DNA of 64,000 bases from Coniochaeta sp. PMI_546 (lineage: Eukaryota; Ascomycota; Sordariomycetes; Coniochaetales; Coniochaetaceae): positions 1,798,001-1,862,000 of the forward strand of contig MU271149.1 in assembly GCA_021432605.1 (NCBI GenBank), written 5' to 3'. Position numbers and translations under genes: made by a program. The notes below the pieces were generated by a model, which saw nothing but the letters and a program-made list of their open reading frames with translations, had not been told where the DNA came from and did no database searches. Positions within the stretch are counted from its first letter, which is position 1. Each line of letters begins with the position of its first letter. Shown in pieces: positions 1 through 10,157 of the stretch.

Positions 1-1688
1 ATTGGTGCTTTGAGTCTTTTGTGACAAAACTTTGCAGTCCCTGGATGTACCTTGATTATCATAGAGCTTAGAGCTGGCAATGAGACGGACACCCCGAAAT
101 CTGTTGTGACACGAATAGTGCTAGTCACGCTCATCTCCAACCCATGATGCAGAATTGTCGCACTGCGTCATGATGGTACCTGTACATACTGAGGGAGAGT
201 GGTAAGGATTAGACGCCTAGAATCTGACAAGCCAGTAGTTGCTACAGCGAGTGTGACGTCCTCAGTATCCAGACATATGAAGCGCATGTTACCAATCGAG
301 ACTATCGTGATCTCCCGTCGTTGTCCAGTCAGCCGGGACCACCTCATTCGTGGTAAAATGACGTTCTGTCGATAAGGTAGGTATGACAAAACAAGCGAGT
401 TATGCACCATAACTGTACATATTGTTGACACAATGATCGTGTAGAGTTACCTCTCAAAAATGCAAGCACCCGAATTGTGTAACACGTCCAAGGCAGCTTG
501 CGAGATGTTAGGACAGAATATCCAGTCTCCAGTTGAGATCCCCCAACGCATCTTCTATGCACGGAATCGGTCCTCCAATCAGTCAGTTGGAATGGTGGCT
601 CCCAAGACAGCTTGAAACCAGACACGCGTGTAGAAACAAGCGCTGCCGGGACGTGCCGGCTTGGTTTTGCCTTGGCGCAGATCTGTCAGAGCTCGAAATG
701 TGTACTTGATTTTTGGAGTTCGCGTTCGAGAAGCCTGCTGCAAATGGTTCAATACTTTCCAGCCGTGTCTTGGACTCGGGCAGGACTCGAGATTCGGTGG
801 CGAAGCGATGAAGCACGAAGCATTATTCGATTTGGACCACGGTTCCGACACCGTGATACTGGGAATCGGAGTCCTCTGGCAACAGTCATACAATACATAG
901 TACACAGGTGTTTTATTCGATTGAGGCATGCACCACTAGTCACGGTGCTCTTCGCAATTTCCACACCCTTCCGAAAGGCAAGCGGACAACTGCAGGTACT
1001 TGTATCTAGCAAGGTACGTCTCGTCTCGCCGGGGCGATCATATCCCGGAGAATGTAAGGGTGGAGCATTCAGAAACAGGGCTCACTAATGCTCAGGGCGA
1101 TGGCGTCCTGGTGGCGCCGTGGAATGTCCCTGAGTGACTCGAGGTCTCATGTCGGAGTGCCGACGTGGATGGGATGCGACACTCGTACTTGGTCGGTATA
1201 TGTACGATCCGTTCTGCTTCCCAATGTCGAGCACTGTTCCATCCTTCTTTTCTCTCCTTTCGCTCCCCTGCATACACGTTGTTCGTCCAAGGTCAAATAG
1301 CGGCTCAATTGCCAAGTGTTTGCAAGCGTGGGATCTTGCAGATCTGCCAAGAACAGGTGCCGGAGCTACGCTCAATCGACAAGGGGGGCCCCACGCTAGC
1401 GTGTCGCGGTAAGTCGAGCTTTCCTCAGCGGCTCCAGTTTAACTTGCCGCTCAAAGTTTCAAACTCCCCTGATCATTCCTCCCCGTCGATATGGAAATAA
1501 CTTCCAACAGCACCCACACACTGCAATATCCCTTGATTGCACAAATTCAATGCTGGCTGCCGCTCACTTCCAAATGATAGACGCTCGGATACGATCGCTT
1601 CTCGGTGGTTAAAGGGGGGTGGTTAACTTTCGCTTCAAGACGCGAGGCGCTCAACAATCTGTCCCTTGCGATTCATGGCGCTCCACTG
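1..1688. other. Non-coding or unrecognised left flank
   Basis: Only overlapping short open frames on both strands are present here, and none shows a motif I recognise. One frame on the plus strand (612-1088) is 158 codons long but overlaps equally long frames on both strands, so I do not call it. The last several hundred bases are presumably the promoter and leader of the acyltransferase gene that follows. A CGG-N4-CCG pair lies at 1153-1162. Confidence 0.5.
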
Positions 1689-3134
1689 ATGGAGAGCAAC
1701 ATGTTACGCTCCTTAGTCCCGAGCTTCGTCGCCGATGCCGTGTGGCCGGAGCATAGGCAGAGCTGGAAACTGCATCCGACATCTTACCTTGATGGATTGC
1801 GCGGCATCGCCTCTGTCGTCGTCTTCATCTGCCATTACACAGAGGAGAATCACCCTTCGCTCATTCCCTCGTACGGGCTCAACCCGGACCATTCACCATC
1901 ATCATGGATTCAATTGCCGTTCGTTCGCATCATATTCTCCGGCCGGCCTATGGTACACATCTTCTTCGTCATTTCCGGTTTCGTGCTCTCCTACAAACCA
2001 GTCAAGTCGATCCACTCCCGCAATCTGGATAGATGCTTCTGCATCCTCTCGTCGTCTGCATTCCGGAGACCGATCCGGCTTTTTGGGCCATGCATCGTGT
2101 CAACCTTCCTCATCATGCTAATGATCCAGGGCGGCTGGCTAAGCACACCGCTGCCGACTCTGACGGAGCAATTCTGGGCGTGGAAGAACGCCGTCTTCCA
2201 TAGCATCACCTGGCCGTGGGCTTGGGACTACGATCTTAGACCGGGATACGACGTGCATCTATGGACCATTCCAATCGAGTTTGCGCACTCGATGCTGCTG
2301 TTCATGGTCATTCTTGTGCTATCCCGCGTCCGCCAGCTGGTCCGACAGTCAGCCGTGCTGTGTCTGATGGTGTACTTCCTATGCTGCGGCAAATGGGCCG
2401 CCTTCGAGTTTATCGCCGGTCTGTTTCTGGCAGAATGTCATCTCCTACAGGTGACTCAGTCTAAGGTATGGGAATCCTCCGAAACGATGTCTTCTTATGC
2501 GCCGCCCAGGCCGCTGCTGAGGTCTATTGCCTGGACGGCACTTCATCTGGGTGTCATTGCGACAGCGATTTTCGTCGGCGGCTGGCCCAACTTCGGCGCA
2601 GAAGAAACATACGGCATCCGCTACTTCCACGAAATGACGCCTGAGCCGTTCGCGACAATGGACCCTGTGGCCCCACAGAAATTCTGGTTCGCAATAGCAG
2701 CCGCATTCACAGTATGGTCCTGTGGCGAGCTCCGCTTCGTCCGCCGATTCCTGGAGGGGTCGCTCGCGCAGTACTGCGGGCGCGTGAGCTACGCACTGTA
2801 TATCGTCCACGGCCCCGTGCTGGAGATTTTCCAGGGGTTCGTGGTCGGTCACCCTTTCCTCCCGTCGCAAGGCGAGCCGGGTGGCATGGACTTCTTGCCT
2901 GCGAGGCCTGTCTCGGGTATCAAGGCTCTTGTGGGAGGCGAGAGTCCGATGCAGAGGACTGTTGCCTGGTTTATGGGACTGTTCATACTGGCGCCGATGG
3001 TTATTTGGGTCGCGGATGTGTTCTGGAGAGCTGTGGACAACCCAGTCGTTGCGCTGGGGAGGAAGCTTGAGACGCTGTGCTTGGATGATGTTGATGAGTA
3101 TCGGCCCCGGCAGGGGTTTGCGCTTGCTGGCTAG
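1689..3134 (+). CDS. Acyltransferase 3 family membrane protein
   Basis: Single-exon gene for a predicted 481-residue multi-pass membrane acyltransferase of the acyltransferase 3 (OafA/YrhL-like) family, which moves acyl groups onto sugars, lipids or secondary metabolites. The family hallmark LDGLRGIASVVVFICHY lies near the N-terminus, followed by the fungal block GRPMVHIFFVISGFVLSY and by WTIPIEFAHSMLLF. About nine hydrophobic segments follow one another. The frame is open from 1605, but the first true ATG is at 1689, with another at 1701. It sits in tandem with a Zn2Cys6 regulator, so a role in a small metabolic module is possible. The substrate cannot be read from sequence. The family assignment is firm, the exact start less so. 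Confidence 0.9.
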   Translation: MESNMLRSLVPSFVADAVWPEHRQSWKLHPTSYLDGLRGIASVVVFICHYTEENHPSLIPSYGLNPDHSPSSWIQLPFVRIIFSGRPMVHIFFVISGFVLSYKPVKSIHSRNLDRCFCILSSSAFRRPIRLFGPCIVSTFLIMLMIQGGWLSTPLPTLTEQFWAWKNAVFHSITWPWAWDYDLRPGYDVHLWTIPIEFAHSMLLFMVILVLSRVRQLVRQSAVLCLMVYFLCCGKWAAFEFIAGLFLAECHLLQVTQSKVWESSETMSSYAPPRPLLRSIAWTALHLGVIATAIFVGGWPNFGAEETYGIRYFHEMTPEPFATMDPVAPQKFWFAIAAAFTVWSCGELRFVRRFLEGSLAQYCGRVSYALYIVHGPVLEIFQGFVVGHPFLPSQGEPGGMDFLPARPVSGIKALVGGESPMQRTVAWFMGLFILAPMVIWVADVFWRAVDNPVVALGRKLETLCLDDVDEYRPRQGFALAG

Positions 3135-3874
3135 GCGCAGTCTGACGATATGGCTTTGGATAGCGCACATTTTGGGATGATGGACAGTCAGATTGTGTCT
3201 TACGGACACGGCCTTTGGATTCGTGCAGTGGTATGCATTTGGGACTGAATTGGGTATACACGGCATAGAAGATCATGGAGTACGCCTTTCCTGCATCATG
3301 TTATTCGACTCGGCAAGACTTCTGTATCGCTACATCCGGTCAGATTGGACACTTTTGATACGTCTACCGCGTTATTTGATGGCATTTCGAGGCCAATGCA
3401 CCGTTCTCCCGTCGTGAGTTCACTTCCATCTCCGTTACGATATAGGGATAAAAATGTCAATGAGATAAGATCTAGGACGACTGAGCCTTTGACATGGATA
3501 GGAAACCGCATACGTTGCCAAGCCAAATATAGACCTGAAGGGGTTCAAATTAAACCAAGAGGTCTTTGGAATGGTGTAGCTGTAGACCAAGCTAGGCATT
3601 TAGCAAGCCTCGGCGCCTCCTGCGTGGCTCTAGGCTAGAAGTCAACCGAAGCCTATTCACCCTTTTGAGTTGGCAGCAGGGGTCTAAACTATCGGTTGGT
3701 TGAGCATGCCATGCCATGCCACACTAGTCCTTATTCCAAGAGGTGCCGCGCCGATGCCCGAACGGACTCCGTTGCACGACCGGACTCCGATGCCCGACGG
3801 ACCCCATTCCACCGCTGCTCTACTATTTACATCCTTTCGCCAAGAATGTTTGTGTGCCTTACAAGATTGGGGTC
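3135..3874 (+). other. Spacer upstream of the Zn2Cys6 regulator
   Basis: No gene is recognised. The segment holds the 3' end of the acyltransferase transcript and the promoter or leader of the regulator. Near 3751-3805 a block containing GATGCCCGA and CGGAC(T/C)CC is repeated. An upstream ATG around 3706 opens an out-of-frame reading frame that overlaps the regulator start. Confidence 0.5.
3763..3789. promoter_or_regulatory. Twin CGGACTCCG palindromes (putative Zn2Cys6 binding sites)
   Basis: Two exact copies of CGGACTCCG (CGG-N3-CCG, an inverted CGG pair) lie at 3763-3771 and 3781-3789, 86-112 bases before the regulator start codon. Zn2Cys6 dimers typically bind paired CGG triplets. A third copy lies upstream of the dehydrogenase gene (7729-7737). 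Binding and autoregulation are inferred. Confidence 0.45.
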
Positions 3875-5722
3875 ATGCATCGACGAGGACCCAGTCATTT
3901 GGGCCCGTACGGCCGGGCGTGCACCAGCTGCTTTAAAGCCAAGTGCAAATGCGTCGCTCGTCCCGATGGCCCTGGCTGTCAACGATGCCACAGTCTGAAC
4001 AAATCCTGTCAACCATCAGACTCGGTACGTCGTCGCACCATACTCAAGAAGCAGGACGCCGATGCCCGGATAGCTCAGCTCGAGAGAAAGCTCAACGGGC
4101 TTATTGAACGACTAGAGACGAGTACAGCTCTCGACAGTGACTCCCATCACGTACACCAAGCAGGACGACCGGGACGGGCACTCAACTCCGGAAATGTAGG
4201 TCTGTCCTCGGATGCCTTCACCGCTGGAAATGAGCCACAAGACCGTCAAGACGTGGAAGCGGCCGCGGACACGGACACGGATGGAGACGAAGGCGAACGA
4301 ACCATTCTGTGGAGTCCCGGTCTTGGTACGCCCCTAAGAGTGGCATCGACGGAATGGGAGACCGCACCGCCTGACCCCGAAGCCCAGACGCTCCTCGCCA
4401 CATTCCGGTCGCGCATGCTGCAGCATTTCCCCTTCGTGCACCTTCCACCCGGTCTGACGGCCGAGGAGCTCCGGCGTGAACGGCCGTTCGTGTTTCGTGC
4501 TATTGTATGCGTAGCTTCACCAGGGGAGAAGGCCGCACAGAGTAGAGAGCTCAAGCGCGCCATGAGCGAGGCACTGCTCTCTGAAGAGGCAGACAGGATG
4601 GACCTGCTACTCGGTCTTTTGACATACCTGTCTTGGGGGTGGGATCATTCAAAGATTATGTCTCGACTCATGATGCAGGCCGTGTCGCTGGCCTGCGAGG
4701 TTTCCGCTCCGAACTCTCAAAACATGGACGTGGCGATGAGGGGAATTTTCATGGTGGATGTCGACACGGAGGTACCCCCACGTAGAAGCCACTTCCTAGA
4801 GCGACAACGGGCTGTCCTCGGGTGTTTTGTGCTCAGCTCGGCCATTTCGTCCTACTGCGGCCATGTCGACGCACTACGCTGGACTCCGCAGATGGACGAG
4901 GGCCTCGCCGCCCTAAGCGCAAACCGCGAATGTCCGACCGACGCTGCTTTTGCAGTGCAGGTCCGTCTGCAGCTCTTTGAGCAGAAAGCTGTGCACATCC
5001 GCCAGCAGCAACAGATGGAACAGGGATACATGCAGGCTCCAGCGGGAACGCCATTTATGGCCGCCCTCGTGTCCCTAATGATGCTACAGGGAGAGCTGCA
5101 GGGGCTCAAGGGGTCACTCTCGGCTTCTGAGACGTCCCGTCATCTTGCGCACATGTCAGCGATCGAGCTCGTCATCAACGAGACGAGACACGCCGTCAAT
5201 GCCATGGAGCCGGTCATCATGAGCCACTTCTCCGCCATGACAGCGAGCAGCACCGCCGGCAGGAGCCCAGCTAAGGTGACTGAGCGGTCATGGTGCCTCT
5301 GGCAATGCGTCAACGCCATCAAGGCCTGCGCTGACGCTCTGCTGGGCCTTCCTTCCTCCGACTTTGCCGGCATTTCCTTCGTGCAATGGGCCCAGCTCGC
5401 ACACAACGTTGTGGTTCTGAACTATCTCACCACGGATATTGAGGAACCGTCTTGGGACCGCGCCGCTGTGAGTACTGTCATCGGTATGCCTGTGCTTCTC
5501 GACCGTGTGGCCGAGAAGCTGGAGTTGGCGGCTCAAGTGGCCGGGGAGCAGGGGCCCGAAGGAGCCTTCACTGGACGTGCACGTAGGATGCGCAAGTTCT
5601 GCTCGGACTTGAGAAGCGACGTAGCGCGAGAGCAGAGGGCCGGGGAGGACATGAATGCCCGTTCGAGAGTCTATGGCGGGGCTCGCGCCGGCGGCCTGGC
5701 AGACATGCCTGTAAGCAATTAG
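3875..5722 (+). CDS. Zn2Cys6 fungal transcription factor
   Basis: Single-exon gene for a predicted 615-residue nuclear regulator. The first true ATG (3875) places the binuclear zinc cluster at residues 16-45 with spacing C-X2-C-X6-C-X8-C-X2-C-X6-C, the signature of Gal4-type DNA-binding domains. A basic linker and a short coiled-coil-like stretch (IAQLERKLNGLIERLE) follow and should mediate dimerisation. The long remainder resembles the middle-homology/effector part of fungal regulators. Its neighbours are an acyltransferase and a dehydrogenase, and CGGACTCCG palindromes precede this gene and the dehydrogenase gene, so it may regulate itself and them. The regulator class is certain; the targets are inferred. 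Confidence 0.93.
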   Translation: MHRRGPSHLGPYGRACTSCFKAKCKCVARPDGPGCQRCHSLNKSCQPSDSVRRRTILKKQDADARIAQLERKLNGLIERLETSTALDSDSHHVHQAGRPGRALNSGNVGLSSDAFTAGNEPQDRQDVEAAADTDTDGDEGERTILWSPGLGTPLRVASTEWETAPPDPEAQTLLATFRSRMLQHFPFVHLPPGLTAEELRRERPFVFRAIVCVASPGEKAAQSRELKRAMSEALLSEEADRMDLLLGLLTYLSWGWDHSKIMSRLMMQAVSLACEVSAPNSQNMDVAMRGIFMVDVDTEVPPRRSHFLERQRAVLGCFVLSSAISSYCGHVDALRWTPQMDEGLAALSANRECPTDAAFAVQVRLQLFEQKAVHIRQQQQMEQGYMQAPAGTPFMAALVSLMMLQGELQGLKGSLSASETSRHLAHMSAIELVINETRHAVNAMEPVIMSHFSAMTASSTAGRSPAKVTERSWCLWQCVNAIKACADALLGLPSSDFAGISFVQWAQLAHNVVVLNYLTTDIEEPSWDRAAVSTVIGMPVLLDRVAEKLELAAQVAGEQGPEGAFTGRARRMRKFCSDLRSDVAREQRAGEDMNARSRVYGGARAGGLADMPVSN

Positions 5723-6408
5723 AGCCTTCTTCGGATACTATACGTAGGATAAGCACTTCTAAAGTTGGGCTGCCATACGGCTACATAAACAAACTCATTC
5801 TGAAGAATCCGCATAAAGAAAACCTTCCTGGATGATATGTTCTCAAGGCTCATCGTAAAGTCTTGGTTTCGTCCACGGGAATGACCACATATGCTACTTG
5901 CTTCATCAGAGCAATACTATGATCAACTCCAAATGAGTTTTTTGAGTGTAAAGACTGTTGTTTGTACGGCAGGATGTTTCTCCTGTCGACGAGCCGCCTT
6001 TGACCAAGTATGCAGGTTCGGATGGGACGCTAATCAAGAAGCGACTGTACGAACACAGCAAGCATTAGGTAGAGGCGCGAATGAAGACCGCAGTCGTAGA
6101 TTCTTCAACTATGATGCCATTCAACTATTGCTACATTGTCGATCAGGGCTCATCTGAGGCCTTCGCATCTTATTCGAGAGTGCAACTGCAAGCACACCTG
6201 TGACAAAATTCCATCCATCTCATATAAGCTGTGATTAGGATGGAAATTAGTGTAGTCAAGTTATATAGATCACCTACATGCTACAATGTCAGTCAAATTA
6301 AAGACTCTTAGAGTATATCGATGCAGACTATTGCCAGATGTTCTATTGGACGCCCTCTTTCCCTTCTGCGTACACGATACACATCCTCATTACATGGGTG
6401 TCCTTGAA
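5723..6408. other. Convergent spacer
   Basis: This lies between the stop codons of the plus-strand regulator and the minus-strand dehydrogenase. It is moderately AT-rich, as expected for two 3' untranslated regions. An 88-codon frame (5891-6157) has no recognisable content, and I do not call a gene. Confidence 0.5.
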
Positions 6409-7572
6409 CTAAGGCAACGATACAACGATCTTCTTGGCCGACACTCCCTTCTGATTGCGCTCTAAAGCCTCGTTGACCTTATCCAGCCCCCGTCCCACCA
6501 CGAGTGGTGGTGGCGCCGGCACAAACTGCCCGCCAGCCAGCGCCGGCCCCAAGAAGTCCAGGTAGATACGCGACACGCAGCTTCCGGGATCAACCGCCCC
6601 AACAATCATGATGAACTTGACCTCGACACCAGTAAGCATCTTGCTGATAGCATTCTTGCCCATCATGGCCACCATGCCGCTTATCATCCTGTACGGGCCC
6701 AGAAACCCCTTGATCGAGTCCGGGCTCTGCCGCGCACTGCCGGCCAAGGCGACGAATTTCCTCGTCGGCAGCTCGGGCGTCTTGGACAGGCGCTCCTTCA
6801 TGACGGCTGCGCAGACCTGGTCCGCGTTGGCGCCGACCGTGAAGGCGCCGGCCAGCTCGCGGCCCTCGAGAGCTCGCACGAGGTCCGCCACCAGCGTCGA
6901 GCTGTCGTAGTCGAAGACGTGGGAGGCGCCGAGACCCTTGACGTAGGCAAAATTCTTGGGAGAAGACGTTGACAGGACCTCGTAGCCGGCCGAGGTGGCG
7001 AGCTGGACGGCGCAGCTGCCGACGCTCGAAGCCCCGCCCGTGACGATGATGGCGCGTGGGTATTTCTTTCCCGGTTGCGGGTTGGGAGGTGGCGGCACCT
7101 GCGGCATGTCGAGACCGAGGTAGTCTTCGTGGAAAAGTCCGTAGGCCGCCGTGCCGATGCCGAGCCCGAGCACGGCGGCCTGCTCGGCGGTGACGTGGTC
7201 GGGTATCGGGGCGACCATGTGCTGGCGCATGACGGTGTAGAGCTGGAAGGCACCTTCTGCGGGGTCGTTGGACTCCTTTGCGACGGACACGGCGTTGCCC
7301 GCCACCCTGTCACCGACCTTGAAGCGTGTCACATCAGGGCCGACCTCGACGACGGTGCCGGCCACGTCGACTCCCAGCACCATGGGGTACTTGAGATGGG
7401 AGGCGAGTATGGCACCCTGGTACTCCAGCACCCAGTCAAAGGGATTGATGCCGACTGCGCCGTTCCTTACGACTATCTGGCCGGTTCCGGGAGCTGTGTA
7501 TGGAGCATCGCCGACTTTGAGTGGCACCGCCTTCTTGGCGACAATCCAAGCCGCTTGGTTTTTGGGAGTCAT
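6409..7572 (-). CDS. Medium-chain dehydrogenase / trans-enoyl reductase-like protein
   Basis: Single-exon gene for a predicted 387-residue NAD(P)H-dependent oxidoreductase of the medium-chain (zinc-type alcohol dehydrogenase) superfamily. The true ATG at 7572 gives the start MTPKNQAAWIV. A GroES-like N-terminal domain contains GINPFDWVLEYQG and YPMVLGVDVAGTVVEVGPDV, with no zinc-ligand cysteine pattern. The Rossmann domain shows the glycine motif GGASSVGSCAVQLA near residue 175. This fits fungal CipB-like oxidoreductases and the stand-alone enoyl reductases that partner polyketide synthases, but no synthase lies in the window. A CGGACTCCG palindrome sits 157 bases upstream of the start. Confidence 0.88.
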   Translation of the reverse strand: MTPKNQAAWIVAKKAVPLKVGDAPYTAPGTGQIVVRNGAVGINPFDWVLEYQGAILASHLKYPMVLGVDVAGTVVEVGPDVTRFKVGDRVAGNAVSVAKESNDPAEGAFQLYTVMRQHMVAPIPDHVTAEQAAVLGLGIGTAAYGLFHEDYLGLDMPQVPPPPNPQPGKKYPRAIIVTGGASSVGSCAVQLATSAGYEVLSTSSPKNFAYVKGLGASHVFDYDSSTLVADLVRALEGRELAGAFTVGANADQVCAAVMKERLSKTPELPTRKFVALAGSARQSPDSIKGFLGPYRMISGMVAMMGKNAISKMLTGVEVKFIMIVGAVDPGSCVSRIYLDFLGPALAGGQFVPAPPPLVVGRGLDKVNEALERNQKGVSAKKIVVSLP

Positions 7573-9228
7573 GCTGTGAAATGTTGAGACAAAATGATCG
7601 GAAAAGGAAGATGAATTCTGATCGAACTGCAAGAGCCGCAAAAGGTGCAGAATAAGTCATGAAAAGAGAAAGAACCTGATATACGATGTTAGCACCCAGG
7701 CCGATAAAAGGGGGCGGCTGCCGGACTTCGGACTCCGTCCCGATGAACCTCTTGGTATGGCTCCCAGAGCGGACAGACTCATGCCCGGCACGGCTAGATT
7801 GATGTCGGTGCCTGGTTAGTCCTGGGTAACAAGCCCCGATACACTTCTCTGTTGCCTTCGTATGGCTAAATCATGTTGGTGTTATGGTTCGCCCGTGACG
7901 TACACAGCACTGCTATGCCTTCGTATCGCCCCGACTGAGCTCGAAAGTATTAGCAGCTCATTTACATTGGAGCCAAACACACCCTGGATTCAAGACACTC
8001 CGAGTCACAATATTGTCAATTGAAGTAATTAGAACATTTGCTATCGTCAGTGATTTGGTACCCTACATATTCCTGTGGTTTTGAGTAGCGTGAAAGCCAA
8101 ACGTGCGACCTACCATCAGGCGGAACCCATGCCCAGCGAAAGAGATACCCTGAATAGATCACACTCTACTCTCCTAATTGGAACACGATAAACGTGGTGC
8201 CGCTGCGCGCGCAGAGGGTTCAGCACAGTCTGGTGCAACTCTACGAAGGCCGTCGAGCCGCGCCGTCACTTTTCTCAGCAAACACGAGGGTTCCCGGGAA
8301 GACATCAGTTCGATATCTTACCAACGCAGTCTCACCCAGAAAGTCGGAAGGGCAGAATCAAATAGCCTTACTCTCTCAATACTCAAAGGTCCTGACCATG
8401 CCTAGCTCCATAAGCAAGAAAGAAGACAAGCTGCGTTCCAGCCCTTTCAAATAGCAGTACAACGTCGCATCTTGATTTTCGAAGGGAAAGGGTTAGCGAG
8501 TATCCTCGCTCACTTGCACTTCGAGGAGTTCGTGATCTGCTTGTCGGTCGAGAGTATGAATATGGGGATTGTGGCACGGGATGCATCCTCATCTGACAGC
8601 AGAACAGCAGAAAGCCTTACGCACACTGCATGCAGCCGCGTTGCATACGAAGGCTTGGGCTTGGGGTGTTCCTTTGTCTTGGGCTTGAGAGGGGACGACG
8701 AGATCGACTATTCGTTGTTTTCACGTCGCTTATAGGAGGTAAGCAACGGCATATCTTTGTCTCCTTTTGTCCCCAACCCCCCCGTTCGATGCCGTTGATC
8801 GGAGGCTCACGGCCCCATTACTGGCTCGGATAACCGGTTGACGTTGGATTTGGAAGTGTTCCCGGGTGGGGGGCCGCCCTCTATGGCCCGAAAACAGGTT
8901 CTAGACTCGCTCTATAACAGGACACCAATTCATGTGACTACGTGACGACCCCGCGTCATAGCTCGCTCCCCGCCATATTAGCCTTGTCAGCGCCCGGTCT
9001 GAGTCACGTCTTATGGAAGCGCCGTCGTATCGCCGCCAGTCGTAGATCTGAGGACGGAATATACCCAGAGCAGTCATACATCTTGGAGGGTTTGAGCCTC
9101 GTTGCTCCGTGCCTAGTTATTTGTTTTCTCACAGATCTATCAGGTTACTGTCTGTCCGGCATTAACTCTCGATCGTCACCTGATTCATCACGCCCTAACT
9201 ATACCATACCCTCTGTCATTCTGTCAAA
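7573..9228. other. Divergent intergenic region, no recognised gene
   Basis: This 1.66-kb stretch lies between the starts of the dehydrogenase (minus) and the GFA-domain gene (plus). It should hold both promoters. Short frames at 8178-8735 overlap each other in several phases and carry no recognisable motif. Confidence 0.5.
7729..7737. promoter_or_regulatory. CGGACTCCG palindrome upstream of the dehydrogenase gene
   Basis: Exact third copy of the CGG-N3-CCG palindrome found twice before the Zn2Cys6 gene. It lies 157 bases upstream of the dehydrogenase ATG. It is a putative binding site, inferred only from sequence and position. Confidence 0.45.
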
Positions 9229-9947
9229 ATGGAAGCTAGATGCCAGTGCGGCGCAGTGTCATTCAAGACGCCGCTGGAAGAACCGCTGGCGCTGTACATC
9301 TGCCACTGTCTCGAGTGTCGCCGGCAGACGAGCTCTGCGTTCGGGACATCAGCCATATTCCCTAGGTTCCAGCTACCTGAGACAAAGCTGCTGAGCTGCT
9401 ATACGTAAGTAAGCTCCAGGCATGTCTGGCGTTCTCACGGAGGTTAACCACATCGACTTCCAGTCGGCCGACGGCATCTGGCCATACACTCTATTGGTAA
9501 GTTCGCACGTTCACTAATTACTCTTTCTGTTAGAGAAGCCATACTTGGCCGTGACAGTAAGGACTCCTGGCTGAAAGGGAACTAACCCAGTCCCTTCCTC
9601 ACAGCTATTTCTGCAAACAATGCGGCACCCGCCTCCTGCACACAACACCCGGTAAGAACGTAGTCTCCGTCAAGGGCGGCTGCATCGACGGCCTCGACTG
9701 GGGCAAGGCGATCCACATCTGGACCAAGAGCGCCATGGTGCCCATCCCGGAGGGGTCCGAGTCCTACGAAGAGGAGTCGGACTACACGGATTATGGCGAG
9801 ACGCAGGACCTGCTCGATCAGCCGGTCGACCTCAGGGGTAGCGGCGGGACGACAATCACGGGGTATGCTGCGCGGCCGGATGTTGAGCTGAATGATGTTA
9901 GGGAGGCCAAGATCACGGGGGCTTGTGAGTTGAGTGGGAGTGTGTGA
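9229..9947 (+). CDS. GFA / CENP-V domain zinc-binding protein
   Basis: Predicted 183-residue protein from three exons (9229-9404, 9464-9496, 9605-9947), introns starting GTAAGT and ending CAG. Exon 1 begins MEARCQCGAVSFKTP and contains ICHCLECRRQTSSAFG. Exon 3 supplies YFCKQCGTRLLHTTPGKN and VVSVKGGCIDGLDW. These cysteine pairs (CxCG, CHCxxC, CxxCG) are the zinc ligands of the glutathione-dependent formaldehyde-activating (GFA)/CENP-V fold. Fungal members are often called glutathione-dependent formaldehyde-activating enzymes, but few have a proven activity. The middle exon is only 33 bp. An AATAAA lies at 10095-10100, about 150 bases after the stop. Confidence 0.88.
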
Positions 9948-10157
9948 TATTTCCTGTTAGGACACGCCTGGTATGGAGAGATGGTGTTGAGCTGCTAATA
10001 GGTATGTTTCTGCGTTTGTCCTTGGGTCGGGAGAGAGCGGTCTATGGTCGGGCTTGGGACACCTCCAGACAGTTTGCTTTGGGTTGTTTGGGTTAATAAA
10101 AGTCTCTGATGGAGGCAAATCTAATGTTCAACATATTAAAATGATTGAATTTAATTA

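Noticed and set aside
612-1088. 158-codon plus-strand frame at the left edge
   Set aside because: Overlaps comparable frames on both strands and shows no motif or splice-supported extension.
2445-3266. 273-codon antisense frame under the acyltransferase gene
   Set aside because: It overlaps a clear family member on the plus strand and has His/Arg-rich shadow composition without motifs.
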